Assembly: GCA_020310875.1 (NCBI GenBank)
Contig: CM035407.1
Span: forward strand, 64,750,158 to 64,814,157
DNA: 64,000 nt
Origin: Ceratopteris richardii
Taxonomy: Eukaryota > Streptophyta > Polypodiopsida > Polypodiales > Pteridaceae
Direction: 5' to 3'
This document shows, piece by piece, positions 10,581 through 21,140 of this stretch. Position numbers and translations under genes: made by a program. The stretch's first letter is position 1. Each line of letters opens with the position of its first letter. A model generated the notes under the pieces. That model worked only from the letters and a program-made list of their open reading frames with translations, was not told the origin of the DNA and searched no databases.

Positions 10581-13500
10581 TTACAGAATAGGGTCAGGGG
10601 GTTTAGTACACAGTTTAATTCTCCACACTTTGATAGAGGAGTCGTAGCTCTTGGAGCTAGGGACAGGTGAAGTTTTCGGTATGAGAGTGTGATGTATTTG
10701 GGACCTTTTGGGTACCCATTTCCAGACATTCCTGGGGTTCATGGGAGTGGAGACAGTGAGAGGTGTAGGTATCTTGTCACTTTCTGAGTTGTTGGCCAAG
10801 AGTGCTTGTGAAAGCTGCTTCATCCTAGTGCCTGAAGGTGAAGTACTTTGGGCTTGTAAGCAAGCCTTGGGCACCCATATCTGTCTAGCATTAGGGGTGG
10901 CCTTCATTGACCGCTTAGGAACCCAAATAGAAATGGTATGCCTAGGGGTTATCCTAGGGGACTTCTTCACTTTGTTCCTTGATGGTGAGGCTCGTTTCTT
11001 GTCTCCTTGAGAATCTGCTATTGGAACTGTGGGTTTTCCATCCTTGCGTATCCAGATCTGCTTCATGCCACGAGATGCTCCATGTTGCGCGGGTTGGCGC
11101 TCCTGCCTCTTGATTAGCGGTCTCCTTCGTGTAGAGTGATGTTCGGTCTGCTCGTTTAGAATCTTCTTTGGATCAGTTATGAACTCCTTCTTGGCCTCTG
11201 AACCTTCTGTAAGATTGACATTCCTCTGCACCATAGAAGTTTGGACAAGCACAACAGTGTTATCTTCATGTGGATTCCTGGAGGGACCAGGAGTTGGTGC
11301 CTGTTCTATTGGTTTGAGTGCTTGATTTTCTAATTCAATCGTGAGACGGCTTTGGCCTACCCACACCTGAAGAAGTCCACTTCTTAGGTTGAGGTTGACT
11401 GCATGATCATAGATCCAGTCTTGGCCCAAGACAAGAGGTTCGGTCAGATCCTCCTCTTCACACACTAGCACTTTTGCTGGCATGAGGACCTCTTGTATGT
11501 AGAGGGGAAGATCCACCTCTCCCATACAAGGGGTTTCAACACCTCCTAATCCTATCAGATATGCTTCTAGGGGTTTTACCTCCAATTGCAGCTGCTGGCA
11601 ATAAGAGAGCCGAACTGCACTTGTGGCTGCTCCTGAATCAATTAAAGCCCTCACGCTGGTTGTGCTGTCCCTTTGTCCTATTTCTAGGGTCACAAAAGGT
11701 CGTCGGTCCACTATCTTATGGGTTTGTTCACCTGAAGCCTCACACATGGCCATGTGATAGCCTGGAGACTCTTGAGTGTCAGTCATAGGCTGGTCCCTTC
11801 CTTGTCTCCTCAACTTCATTCGTCTGATACGCTCTAAGGCCTCTGCCTGTGCTTCTTCTCGAATTCGCTTTTCCTCCTCTTTACGTTGCTTAGCAGTATT
11901 GAGTCGGCTTAGCATCTCCTCCGTGAGGGGTTCCTGATAGAGCTTGACTCTGCATCCGCTAATATAGTTTGGGAGGACATCCCCCTCTAAAGTGGCTAGT
12001 TGTACTGCTCCACTCGTGGAGATCCTATTAATGATCATAGGTCCGTAGCCTCTCTTTTCTAGCTTTCTTGCGTGTTGTTTCAATGTGTAGACTAAAACTA
12101 GATCTCCTGCTTTCAAGCCCTTATCCTTCACATGGGCATCAAAGTATGCCTTTTGCCGTTTTTTTGCAGCATAGATGCCTGCTGCTGCTCGTAGCCTTGT
12201 CTCACCTAAGCGCTCTATATCAAAGATCCTAGAGGACAACTCGTGTCCATTCCACTCATGCTCTTGTGCTACTCTTAAAGCTGGGATTAGGACGTCTAAT
12301 GGTAGCACCGCATTTTGTCCGAAGACCATCTGAAAGGGGGTGGCATTGAGTACCATTTTGTAAGCCACTCGGTATGCCCAAACAGCATGATGAAGTTGTT
12401 TGTCCCAGTCAGAGCGTTTATTGTTTACAAGTTTCGTCAATACGTTACATAGGATCTTATTCGTGCTCTCGGCTTGTCCGTTAGCTTGTGGGTGATAGGG
12501 TGCAGACTTCCTATGTATCACCATGAATTCTTGAAGGAGATTTTCAATGACCTCATTCAAGAAGTGCGTACCTCTATCACTAACCAACTCTATTGGCAGC
12601 CCATATCTAGTGAACACATTTTCAAATAAGAACTTAGCCGTCGTTTGAGCATCATTCTTTGTCGTGGCCTTTACTTCCACCCACTTTGTAAGGTAATCTG
12701 TGGCTACAATAATGTATTCTGCATGGGAGTTTCTAGCTGGGGGGTTGATGGGACCTACAAAGTCTATACCCCACTTTGAAAATGCACGTCCTCCCATCAT
12801 TGGCCTTAAGGGCATTTCATCTTTTCTTATCGGATATTGGGCACGTTGGCATGTGTCGCAACTCTTCACATAAGAGTGTGCATCCATATGAAGAGTGGGC
12901 CACCAAAGTCCCGAGAATAGAATGGTCTTAATTACTCTGTCCGGCCCAAAGTGTCCACCTGCAGCACCGCTGTGTGCAGATTCTAAGACTTTCAAATAGT
13001 CTGATTCGTGAACGCACAGTCTTAGGTAACCATCCTTGCCTCTTCGATATAGGTTGTCTCCTACTAAGGCATAGTCTTGAGCCTCTTGCTCCATGCTTCG
13101 TTTTCTTGCAAGACTAGCCTGATTGGGCAATGTTCCCGACCTCAGGAACTCAACCAATGGAGCACTCCAATCTGGGATTAAAGACACGTGATAAAGAGTG
13201 GCATGTTCCACTGGGGCTCTCTTCTGGCACACTGAACAATTGTGAATCCACTCTCGTATTTCTTTGTCCATGCTAGGCCAATAAACTCCCAAATGTTTTA
13301 GATTCTGCAATGTTCGTTGTTTAGAGTAGTGATTCCCTAGCAATCCCTCATGGGCTTGTTGCAACCAACTAGTATGTTCATCCTCCTCGACACAACAAGC
13401 TAATACGCCCTCGGTATCTTGCTTGTACATACTTCCGGCCAATATTTGATACTTTAGTGATTTCACAACTTCCTCTTTGCTTGTTTTCACATTCTTATTT

Positions 13501-16500
13501 GCAGGCCCGAAGGTTAGGACCGGTACCAACTTATTTGCCCATTTAGGAACAACTTCTAAATTGAACAGATAAGCATCGGGCAATTCATCAGACACTCCTT
13601 GCGGTGGCTCTCCTGAAGTGATGCGAGAAAGATGGTCTGCCCTAAGATGGGTTCTACCTTTCCTGACAACAACTTCAAAGTCGTATTCCATTAGTAAGAG
13701 GAACCATCTTACTAAGCGGCCTGTATTGCAAGGTTTATTGACCAAGTATAGTAAGGCTTGATGATCAGTGAAGAACTTGAACTTATTGGCCAATAGATAG
13801 TGTCTAAACTTTTTCACAGCATATACCATGCCTAAGCCTTCCCTCTCCGTTGTGGTATAATTTCGTTCAGCTGCATTTAATTGCCTACTAGCATATGCTA
13901 TTGGCAAATCTAGGTTTCCTTCACCTGTGGGTTGTGCTAGCACACATCCTATTGCATGATTGGAGGCATCTACATGGACATGGAAGGGTTTGCTCCAATC
14001 CGGAGTAGTCAATATTGGTGCTGTGCACAAACGTCTTTTCAGCTCGTTGAAGGAAGTCTCGCATTCCTCGTTCCACTCAAAACTTGTTAACAACCCATAA
14101 AGAGGTTTAGCTATGATGGCATACATGTGGATAAACCTACGGTAATATCCACAATGGCCCATAAAGGCTTGTACCTCTTTAACATTCCTTGGCCTGGGCA
14201 ACTCTGCTATTGCTCTTACTTTGTCTTCATCTGTTGAAATTCCATTCTTAGAAACAATGTGACCTAAGATCTTACCTTGTCGTACCATGAACACACACTT
14301 CTCTGGATTCAGACACACTCGATAATCTCTACACTTGTTGAAGATTTGCCTGAGCTCAGGGATGTGGTAACTTCTTTCTTGGGAATGAGCGCATAAATCA
14401 TCCACATATACTTCTAAGCTCTTTCGCAAGAACTCTTTGAAGACATGACACATGAGTCTTTGGAATGTTGCAGGTGCATTGGTGAGCCCAAATGGCATCA
14501 CACGAAATGCAAAGATTCCCCATTCTGTGGCAAAGGCCGTTTTGTGTTGATCTTCGGGGGCAATGGCTACTTGGTTGTAACCTGAAAATCCATCAAGGAA
14601 GCTATAAACTTCCTTGCCTGCCACACGCTCCAAAAGATGTTCGGTGATTGGGAGTGGATAACTATCTCTGATCGTAGCGGCATTAACTTTTTTAAGGTTA
14701 ATGCACACCCGCAATTTCCCATTCTTCTTGGGCACCACTACAATGGGGGACACCCATTCAGTGTGCTCAATCTCATAGATGAATCCAGCTTCAATCAGCC
14801 TGTCAATTTCCTCTTTTATTTTGGCTGCATAATTGTCATTATATGTGTAGGGCTTTTGTTTGGTGGGCTTGGCATCAACGGTCATTGGAATTGTATGAGA
14901 GCAAATCTCTGGATCTACTCCCTTCAAGTCTCTATAATGCCATGCGAACACATCCCTATATTCCCTTAATAGAGCTACAAGCTCTGCTTCTTCTTCTGCA
15001 CTTAGGTCGTCTCCTATGTACGTACATCGCTCTTCGTTCCCTTCAATGGTTACTACAATTTTTTTGGTCTTTTCTTTATTGTCATACGCTTCTCCTAAAA
15101 TGACCTCTCTCTTAGGCATTCGTACCAAAATTTTTCGGTCTTCCACTTCATATTTCTTGAAATTTTCTGGTACTTCAAACAATGATTCTTCCTCTTCTTG
15201 TTTCGCTGCTTTCCTTTTCTTTTTCTTTTGACCCCCTTCACTTCCTTTCTTTGAATTTATCGTTTTAATACTCGCAAGGGGTTCTTCTTCTTTTTGGGTT
15301 AACACTCCTATGTCTTCTAAGTAGTGTTCCTCTGAGTCAAAGTACGTATCCATCACAATGGATTCTAGATCATCGTCATTCTCTTCTTCTTCTATGAACT
15401 CACTAGGATCACACTCTTCCAACAAGGGCTGACACATGAACACTGAAATATCATAACCCTCCTCATCACAATGGGGTGTCCATTGTTCCTCATTGACTGC
15501 AATGTCCATGGTAGCTAAGATTTCTGCCCAACCATGAGGCTCAAATTCCTCATCTGGAAATATCATCGGTGTATAGGCTGGGTCTTTTATTGGTCTATCT
15601 CCTGGGGGAGTTCCTTCTTCTCTCGCTTTTAGGTGCTTTTCCTCTTCCTCTGCGACCTTGCACATCCACAAGTGAGTATCTTCATGCAACCAGGATGGTT
15701 CAGGTGAACTTCCAGAATGCACGGAGATAGAGTCCTCTTTCGCTTTGTGGATAGGATTCCACTGTAGGGGTGGTACATCTCTGAAGGTGTGATCCTTCAG
15801 ATTGACCTTGGTGGTGACCCCTAAGTGCTGTAAGTACAAGGAGTTGGTTCCCCAATCCTGTACTATTTGCAATTGTCGTAGGAAGGGTCTTCCTAGGATC
15901 ATCTCGTAAACATTATTCTTCTCAAAGTCACATATAGCAAACGTATGTTCAAACTCTACACCACATGTGGTTAGAGTTATCCCTTCAAGCAATCCGAGAG
16001 GTCTTTCAAAATGACCATCTGCCATTTGAAGTTTCATTCTTATTGGTCTTAAGGTGGGTTTGCCCCATCGCTTCCACAAGGAGGTGGTCGCAATAGCAAC
16101 ACCAGCACCCGAATCCACAATTGCTTTGGTTGTGTAACCTTGATAGGTGATCGGAAGATAAGTGTTACCTTCTTCACCTTCGCTCATGTCTCCTATCTTG
16201 TCGAGAGGTATCCCTGGTACTTTTTGTTTAGAGCCTACTTTTGGTGTATTGGATTCAAGTTCTGGGACCTGATTTTTCACATGATTCCAGAGCTCCGGTT
16301 TTGCCTTGAGGAGTTCCTCTACAGTGGGGTGACACTGAACCTTAGTGTTCTTCACAACATCAGTGTTCCTGGGAATCACTGAGTCTTCATTTCTTACCAA
16401 TATCGTGGGAGCTCTGATCTGGAGAGATTCAGATTCCCATGGGCCTGTGAAATGAGGCAACTCTTGTAAAGAATTAGATTCAAAATCTAATCCCTCATCC

Positions 16501-19500
16501 TCTTGTTGCTCTGCTTGATCCCCATAGATAGAGGGAATGTCTTGGGGAAATTGATCACGAAGATCATCAATCTCAGGAATAGGAGGGGAATCACCCTTCT
16601 CCTTGGCCCATTTCTCTTCTTGTATTTCCCGCAAGAACTCTTGAGAGTACTGTTGAATTGAAGGAGGTATTCCAGCATCCGTGGAATTAGGAACATAAGC
16701 TCCCTTAGGTGGTGAGCTTCCTCTTTCAACAACTGGTTGAGCCTGTGGAGGTAAAGAAACCTGTGATTTGTTTACCAACTGCTCTAATCTTTCCAGTAAG
16801 CCTTGGAAATGCAAATCCGGCTTGACAGAGTTTGTCTGATTGAACTTTTGACTAGTCTCAAGTATAGCTTGAGCTTGTTCTACCATTTTCATGCACATTT
16901 TCATCCGTTCAATCTCTAAATCTGCTCTAGGGTAACTCTTGTCTAGGTTTGCAACTGTTGGCCCTTCTTGAAGTCGAGCCTGGTAGGCCTTGAACATCAT
17001 GTCCAAGCCTTCAGGAGTGGGGTCAGCTAATACTGATCCTACTCGGGGTGGTGGGTGGGTTACGAGGGGTGTATTAGAGGGTGGAGAAATGGAGGGTGAT
17101 GGGGATGGTAGTGGTGGAAGTGTGTGGGAGTGCGGTTGAGATGTGATCTCTGTGATTTTTGCCTTGGTTTCTCTCACGCTTTCTTCAAGTTCGTTTATCT
17201 TTTTTGCCCATTGCCTCTTCATTCTTTCACGACTATCCTTCCAGGCGCTAGTTCTCTTTTTGGGTATGCTCTCTGTTTCACTCACCTCGGGGCTCTTTTC
17301 GGGACCAACACCTTGGTGTTGTTGAAGTGCCTGGGCTCTTGTGATCACCTGCACAGGTGCAGTGGAAGTCACACTCCCTGTGGAGTCTACAACTAACCCA
17401 ACAACATTGATAGGAGTGATTTTAGGCATGTTATTAGGGTTCTTCGGGCAATCTCGTATGAGATGCTCTTTCCCGCAATCTTGACAGAAGCCTTGAATGG
17501 TTACTGGTTGAGGCTGTGTAGGGGTAGGCAGTGGACAATCACGTATAAGGTGATCTCCCTGACATTTGAAGCATGGTCCTCTAGGAATTGGAGGTCGTAC
17601 CTGTCTAGGTTGAGGTCTAGGGTTGGGGTTTGTGTACATAACATTAGAATACTCAGGTTCCCCACTATTTTCACTTGGGTCCTCATAATAGTAAGACTCG
17701 TTATGCTCGGGTGACTGCATGTAGTAAGCCTGTGGGCTATCAATATGTGTGGAGTCAAAGCTATGGTCACTGGGATCACTGTCAGATAGCAATGGGGTGA
17801 CTGGGACTATGGCTCTATTCGGATTTTCTTCAGTAGATGCATATTTCACTGGGATCACATTGGTTGGAGCAGGGGGTTGCTGCACTAGGACTGGTTGAGG
17901 TCTCTGCTGCCCTTGATAAGGTGGCTGATAAATTTGCTGAGGTCGGTTGTATTGTTGTGGTGGGTACTGATTCTGGTATCTACCCTGTTGTGGATATGGC
18001 TGAGGGTAATTTTGCCTAACAGTTTGTTTGTTATATGGGCAGTCTTGTGCCGTGTGATTGGTGTACCTGCGCTCTATGGTGCAGTACTGGCTACTAGGAT
18101 TCACCTGAGGTTGGGCCATAATAGGACATACACTTGCCATATGTTCACCACCACAGGTGTAACATCGCTTAACTGGGGCAAATCTCGGAATTTGTTTGCT
18201 AGAGACACCTAGTTTTTGAGCTACCTTCTCTGCAAGTTCCTCGATGGATGTGGACTGACCAGATGTCAGGTTACTAGAGCTATCAGAATCCCTATAGATT
18301 TTTGATAGTTCCAATTCCTCACCCAGATTGTCCTCAATGTCTATGCACATGCGCACGCATTCTTCTATCGTTCTGGGGTCCTTCAGGTACACATATGACC
18401 TGAGCTTAGTGCTCAAAAATCCGTCTAAGAACAGTGCCACTTGTTTGGCTGGTGTGGGTAACTCCGGCATCGGGCATCTCTCCAGGTACTGCCTGAATCT
18501 TCTCCCAGCTAGTCTGACCGTCTCTTGAGGTGTTTGTTTGAAGCTATGAATTAGTGAGGAGGTGTTATGCCTGATTCCACTCTTAGAAAACTCAATGATA
18601 AATGCCTCTAAGAGCTGGTCTATGTTTCTGAAATGCCTCTCGTTTAGTGGTTGAAACCACGTAAGGGCAGTGTTCCTAAGGGTTAGACCAAAAGCATTAT
18701 ATTGTGTGAATAGGTCCTCTACCTGCTCAGCTTTCAATACTTGCCGAAATTCTGCTACATGGTCATAAGGGTCTCCAGTGCCATCGAAGTAATTCTTCAT
18801 GGACTTCACCAGTTGAGTTGGTCGCAGGGTCCTAGTGTGTTCTCTCGGCCTTGGCATAGGAAAATCGTCAGCATTCCTTTGATTCCATGGGATTCTATGT
18901 CTCTCAGGTTCCATTCTATTCCTCTCCGTTCTCGTTCTTTCGCTTCCCAGGGAGTTGGCAAAACTTACCTCAGGTTTGTCTCTTCTTCTATCTCGTTGAG
19001 CTCCATGAGCTTGGGAAGTCCCAGCTCCTTGGTGACCAGAGGAAACATTAGACCTTGGTTGGGGAAAAACAAATTCACCCTTCCATGTGTAGGCATGTCT
19101 GCCATGCTCAGGGATCATGAAGATTCTCTCTGATGCATTGTCTAGGTAGGTTACTTGGCCTGGGCTATCAGGGTCTTTAAACTCATAGATTGTGAGGTCA
19201 CTCACTTCCTGAGTTTGAGCAGATTTATATCTCCAAAAAGCCTCATCGGTTTCTCGGTTTAAAAGCAGATCTATGCTTTTATTATCCTGTGGAATCCACT
19301 CTGGAGTCATGATTCTGGTCAAGACAGATTTACCACGAGGAGTTCTTGGCTCTCCCTCTAAGTTCCCTTGCTCTATATCTCCCATGTCGGTCTCCGCAAT
19401 CACATTTCCAAACTCATCAGTTCTATCAGGAAGAGTGGTGACTACATATATAGTCCCCTCTTTATCTAGGTATGCTCCATTCTCAAACTTGACTACTGGG

Positions 19501-19835
19501 TGGTCTAATCCATGGGGTTGATCGGGGTTCTTAATCTGGACCACCGATCTTCTCAGGCCATCTTCATAGATGCGAGCACCTAGACGATTAGTCCTGATGT
19601 ATTCCAGTTGAGTCTTGTAAGGTCCTTCTGGCTTTTCTAGACAAGCCAACCCTGAACTGCCTACTGGTCTCTCCATGTGATAGGACATCTCAGACTCACT
19701 TGTTTCTGATCTGGGAGTGTATGAGTAATCACTCAACTGCTGGGCCCAAGACCTGGCAGTGTGATTGACACTAGCTTCAGAAGATCTGAGGCTTTGTCTG
19801 TCTCGGCCTAAGTGTCTGCCTGATCTAAGGTTCAT
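10581..19835 (-). CDS. Ty3/gypsy gag-pol polyprotein (3084 aa) with duplicated protease and H2C2 domains
   Basis: One open frame. In order: gag core about residues 335-515; CCHC knuckles at about 555 (CYTCGGEHMASVC), 752 (CFKCQGDHLIRDC) and 781 (CQDCGKEHLIRDC), plus a degenerate one near 590. Retropepsin 1 has AIVDSGAG at about 1239 and ILGRPFL near 1311. RT spans about 1658-1815 with YVDDL at 1807, and RNase H about 1949-2072. A first H2C2 zinc module lies at about 2158-2202 and a second at about 2281-2328. The integrase core has VATDYLTKW, SDRGTHF and GQAEST, giving D-35-E. A GPY-like region is near 2600. After it comes a second retropepsin-like domain (ALIDSGAAT at about 2732, LVLGQDW near 2805) and a basic tail with four WVPK-type motifs (about 2930-3045). 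No chromodomain was seen. All catalytic residues that I can check are present. The ATG at 19835 is the first Met of the open frame; translation could begin slightly later. Confidence 0.95.
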   Translation of the reverse strand: MNLRSGRHLGRDRQSLRSSEASVNHTARSWAQQLSDYSYTPRSETSESEMSYHMERPVGSSGLACLEKPEGPYKTQLEYIRTNRLGARIYEDGLRRSVVQIKNPDQPHGLDHPVVKFENGAYLDKEGTIYVVTTLPDRTDEFGNVIAETDMGDIEQGNLEGEPRTPRGKSVLTRIMTPEWIPQDNKSIDLLLNRETDEAFWRYKSAQTQEVSDLTIYEFKDPDSPGQVTYLDNASERIFMIPEHGRHAYTWKGEFVFPQPRSNVSSGHQGAGTSQAHGAQRDRRRDKPEVSFANSLGSERTRTERNRMEPERHRIPWNQRNADDFPMPRPREHTRTLRPTQLVKSMKNYFDGTGDPYDHVAEFRQVLKAEQVEDLFTQYNAFGLTLRNTALTWFQPLNERHFRNIDQLLEAFIIEFSKSGIRHNTSSLIHSFKQTPQETVRLAGRRFRQYLERCPMPELPTPAKQVALFLDGFLSTKLRSYVYLKDPRTIEECVRMCIDIEDNLGEELELSKIYRDSDSSSNLTSGQSTSIEELAEKVAQKLGVSSKQIPRFAPVKRCYTCGGEHMASVCPIMAQPQVNPSSQYCTIERRYTNHTAQDCPYNKQTVRQNYPQPYPQQGRYQNQYPPQQYNRPQQIYQPPYQGQQRPQPVLVQQPPAPTNVIPVKYASTEENPNRAIVPVTPLLSDSDPSDHSFDSTHIDSPQAYYMQSPEHNESYYYEDPSENSGEPEYSNVMYTNPNPRPQPRQVRPPIPRGPCFKCQGDHLIRDCPLPTPTQPQPVTIQGFCQDCGKEHLIRDCPKNPNNMPKITPINVVGLVVDSTGSVTSTAPVQVITRAQALQQHQGVGPEKSPEVSETESIPKKRTSAWKDSRERMKRQWAKKINELEESVRETKAKITEITSQPHSHTLPPLPSPSPSISPPSNTPLVTHPPPRVGSVLADPTPEGLDMMFKAYQARLQEGPTVANLDKSYPRADLEIERMKMCMKMVEQAQAILETSQKFNQTNSVKPDLHFQGLLERLEQLVNKSQVSLPPQAQPVVERGSSPPKGAYVPNSTDAGIPPSIQQYSQEFLREIQEEKWAKEKGDSPPIPEIDDLRDQFPQDIPSIYGDQAEQQEDEGLDFESNSLQELPHFTGPWESESLQIRAPTILVRNEDSVIPRNTDVVKNTKVQCHPTVEELLKAKPELWNHVKNQVPELESNTPKVGSKQKVPGIPLDKIGDMSEGEEGNTYLPITYQGYTTKAIVDSGAGVAIATTSLWKRWGKPTLRPIRMKLQMADGHFERPLGLLEGITLTTCGVEFEHTFAICDFEKNNVYEMILGRPFLRQLQIVQDWGTNSLYLQHLGVTTKVNLKDHTFRDVPPLQWNPIHKAKEDSISVHSGSSPEPSWLHEDTHLWMCKVAEEEEKHLKAREEGTPPGDRPIKDPAYTPMIFPDEEFEPHGWAEILATMDIAVNEEQWTPHCDEEGYDISVFMCQPLLEECDPSEFIEEEENDDDLESIVMDTYFDSEEHYLEDIGVLTQKEEEPLASIKTINSKKGSEGGQKKKKRKAAKQEEEESLFEVPENFKKYEVEDRKILVRMPKREVILGEAYDNKEKTKKIVVTIEGNEERCTYIGDDLSAEEEAELVALLREYRDVFAWHYRDLKGVDPEICSHTIPMTVDAKPTKQKPYTYNDNYAAKIKEEIDRLIEAGFIYEIEHTEWVSPIVVVPKKNGKLRVCINLKKVNAATIRDSYPLPITEHLLERVAGKEVYSFLDGFSGYNQVAIAPEDQHKTAFATEWGIFAFRVMPFGLTNAPATFQRLMCHVFKEFLRKSLEVYVDDLCAHSQERSYHIPELRQIFNKCRDYRVCLNPEKCVFMVRQGKILGHIVSKNGISTDEDKVRAIAELPRPRNVKEVQAFMGHCGYYRRFIHMYAIIAKPLYGLLTSFEWNEECETSFNELKRRLCTAPILTTPDWSKPFHVHVDASNHAIGCVLAQPTGEGNLDLPIAYASRQLNAAERNYTTTEREGLGMVYAVKKFRHYLLANKFKFFTDHQALLYLVNKPCNTGRLVRWFLLLMEYDFEVVVRKGRTHLRADHLSRITSGEPPQGVSDELPDAYLFNLEVVPKWANKLVPVLTFGPANKNVKTSKEEVVKSLKYQILAGSMYKQDTEGVLACCVEEDEHTSWLQQAHEGLLGNHYSKQRTLQNLKHLGVYWPSMDKEIREWIHNCSVCQKRAPVEHATLYHVSLIPDWSAPLVEFLRSGTLPNQASLARKRSMEQEAQDYALVGDNLYRRGKDGYLRLCVHESDYLKVLESAHSGAAGGHFGPDRVIKTILFSGLWWPTLHMDAHSYVKSCDTCQRAQYPIRKDEMPLRPMMGGRAFSKWGIDFVGPINPPARNSHAEYIIVATDYLTKWVEVKATTKNDAQTTAKFLFENVFTRYGLPIELVSDRGTHFLNEVIENLLQEFMVIHRKSAPYHPQANGQAESTNKILCNVLTKLVNNKRSDWDKQLHHAVWAYRVAYKMVLNATPFQMVFGQNAVLPLDVLIPALRVAQEHEWNGHELSSRIFDIERLGETRLRAAAGIYAAKKRQKAYFDAHVKDKGLKAGDLVLVYTLKQHARKLEKRGYGPMIINRISTSGAVQLATLEGDVLPNYISGCRVKLYQEPLTEEMLSRLNTAKQRKEEEKRIREEAQAEALERIRRMKLRRQGRDQPMTDTQESPGYHMAMCEASGEQTHKIVDRRPFVTLEIGQRDSTTSVRALIDSGAATSAVRLSYCQQLQLEVKPLEAYLIGLGGVETPCMGEVDLPLYIQEVLMPAKVLVCEEEDLTEPLVLGQDWIYDHAVNLNLRSGLLQVWVGQSRLTIELENQALKPIEQAPTPGPSRNPHEDNTVVLVQTSMVQRNVNLTEGSEAKKEFITDPKKILNEQTEHHSTRRRPLIKRQERQPAQHGASRGMKQIWIRKDGKPTVPIADSQGDKKRASPSRNKVKKSPRITPRHTISIWVPKRSMKATPNARQIWVPKACLQAQSTSPSGTRMKQLSQALLANNSESDKIPTPLTVSTPMNPRNVWKWVPKRSQIHHTLIPKTSPVPSSKSYDSSIKVWRIKLCTKPPDPIL

Positions 19836-20736
19836 ATGCCTGATTTATTTACCCCCTCGGACCTAAGCACACTCTCGTTGCAGGTTAATTTGCACCAATC
19901 ACTTTGTTCTTTTGAGTTGAATTTTATGTTTATGGTCTTGTCTGAAATCGCGTCGTCAGGAGTACTTAAGTGATCTTCCGCACTTGATGAGTGATCGACT
20001 CCAATTTACCTTTTGTCCCTTAGAGTTTTCGCACTTAAGACCTACTTAATTCTTGCACTTGGTTGATTAATACCCTTGGACTTGATTCGTGCCTAACGTT
20101 GCCCTAATTAATTACCACACCTAAGTCGTACTTAGCCTAGGCTAGGAATTGACAAAGGAGGGTTGAGAGATCTTCCAACCTCAATTAGCTGGTTGACGAG
20201 ACTGCTTCACAAGCCCAGGAAGACTTCTCCCAAGCTTGGTACTTCACCCTTGCTAGCTTGCTTTGGATTGCCTTGAGCGCACACAAAGTTCCTGCAAAAG
20301 CTCACCCGTTAGTATAGCTCTATTGCCACAAGTAATTGAAAGACACACTTCAATAATTTTAGCCCCCTTGGAGTAGTTCACTGTACCCCCTGAATCTGAG
20401 AACAACTTAGTTCCACCTAAAGGTCAACTTAAAAATGCATGTTCTAAAACTCCGCGTATGATTCTTACAAAAACCAGTCGAGGTCCACGTAGGATTCTCA
20501 ACGAGCTTTCCAACGAGACCAAAATCTCATCAATCGGAGTTCGAATGGTCAAGTTATGACCATTCAGGCACTATAGGGTCAAAACAGGCTCTCAGGGTTT
20601 AGGAGATCCCTCTCTGGTTTCTAGGTCTTTTGCCCACTTCCAAGGTTCTAAAGTTATACCACGGTGCCTAAAATTAAGCTCAACTACCCTTCAATTCACT
20701 CAAAATTAACCCTAACTTTTCATGCGTTAAAGGCCG

Positions 20737-21140
20737 TGTATCGCGATAGGTCGGGTCGAGGTGTCGCGATAGCTCGTGAGGTGTCGCGATAGGTCGAAGT
20801 GTCGCAATAGCTCGTGAGGTGTCGCGATAGGTCGGGGTGTCGCGATAGCTCGTGAGGTGTCGCGATAGGTCGGGGTGTCGCGATAGGTCGGGGTGTCGCG
20901 ATAGCTCGTGAAGTGTCGCGATAGGTCGTGAGGTGTCGCGATAGGTCGGGGTGTCGCGATAGCTCGTGAAGTGTCGCGATAGGTCGAAGTGTCGCGATAG
21001 GTCGTGAGGTGTCGCGATAGGTCGGGGTGTCGCGATAGCTCGTGAAGTGTCGCGATAGCTCGTGAAGTGTCGCGATAGGTCGAAGTGTCGCGATAGGTCG
21101 TGAGGTGTCGCGATACCTCGAGGTGTCGCGATAGCTCGGG
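20737..21140. repeat. Tandem array of 18-20 bp TCGCGATA units in the gypsy leader
   Basis: About 21 consecutive units of the form GTGTCGCGATAGNTCG followed by GG, AA, TGAG or TGAA. Unit variants alternate (AGGTCG and AGCTCG types). One further unit stands alone at about 21239-21256. Each core contains the palindrome TCGCGA and several CpG sites. One unit reads TCGCAATA, a CpG-loss change. Confidence 0.92.

Noticed and set aside
14637..17779. Plus-strand and alternative-frame ORFs of 60-110 codons inside gag-pol
   Set aside because: They are antisense or shifted readings of the intact 3084-codon frame.
20737..21140. A CRISPR array
   Set aside because: The units are 18-20 bp with no unique spacers, and the context is a plant retrotransposon leader. 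It is a simple tandem array.
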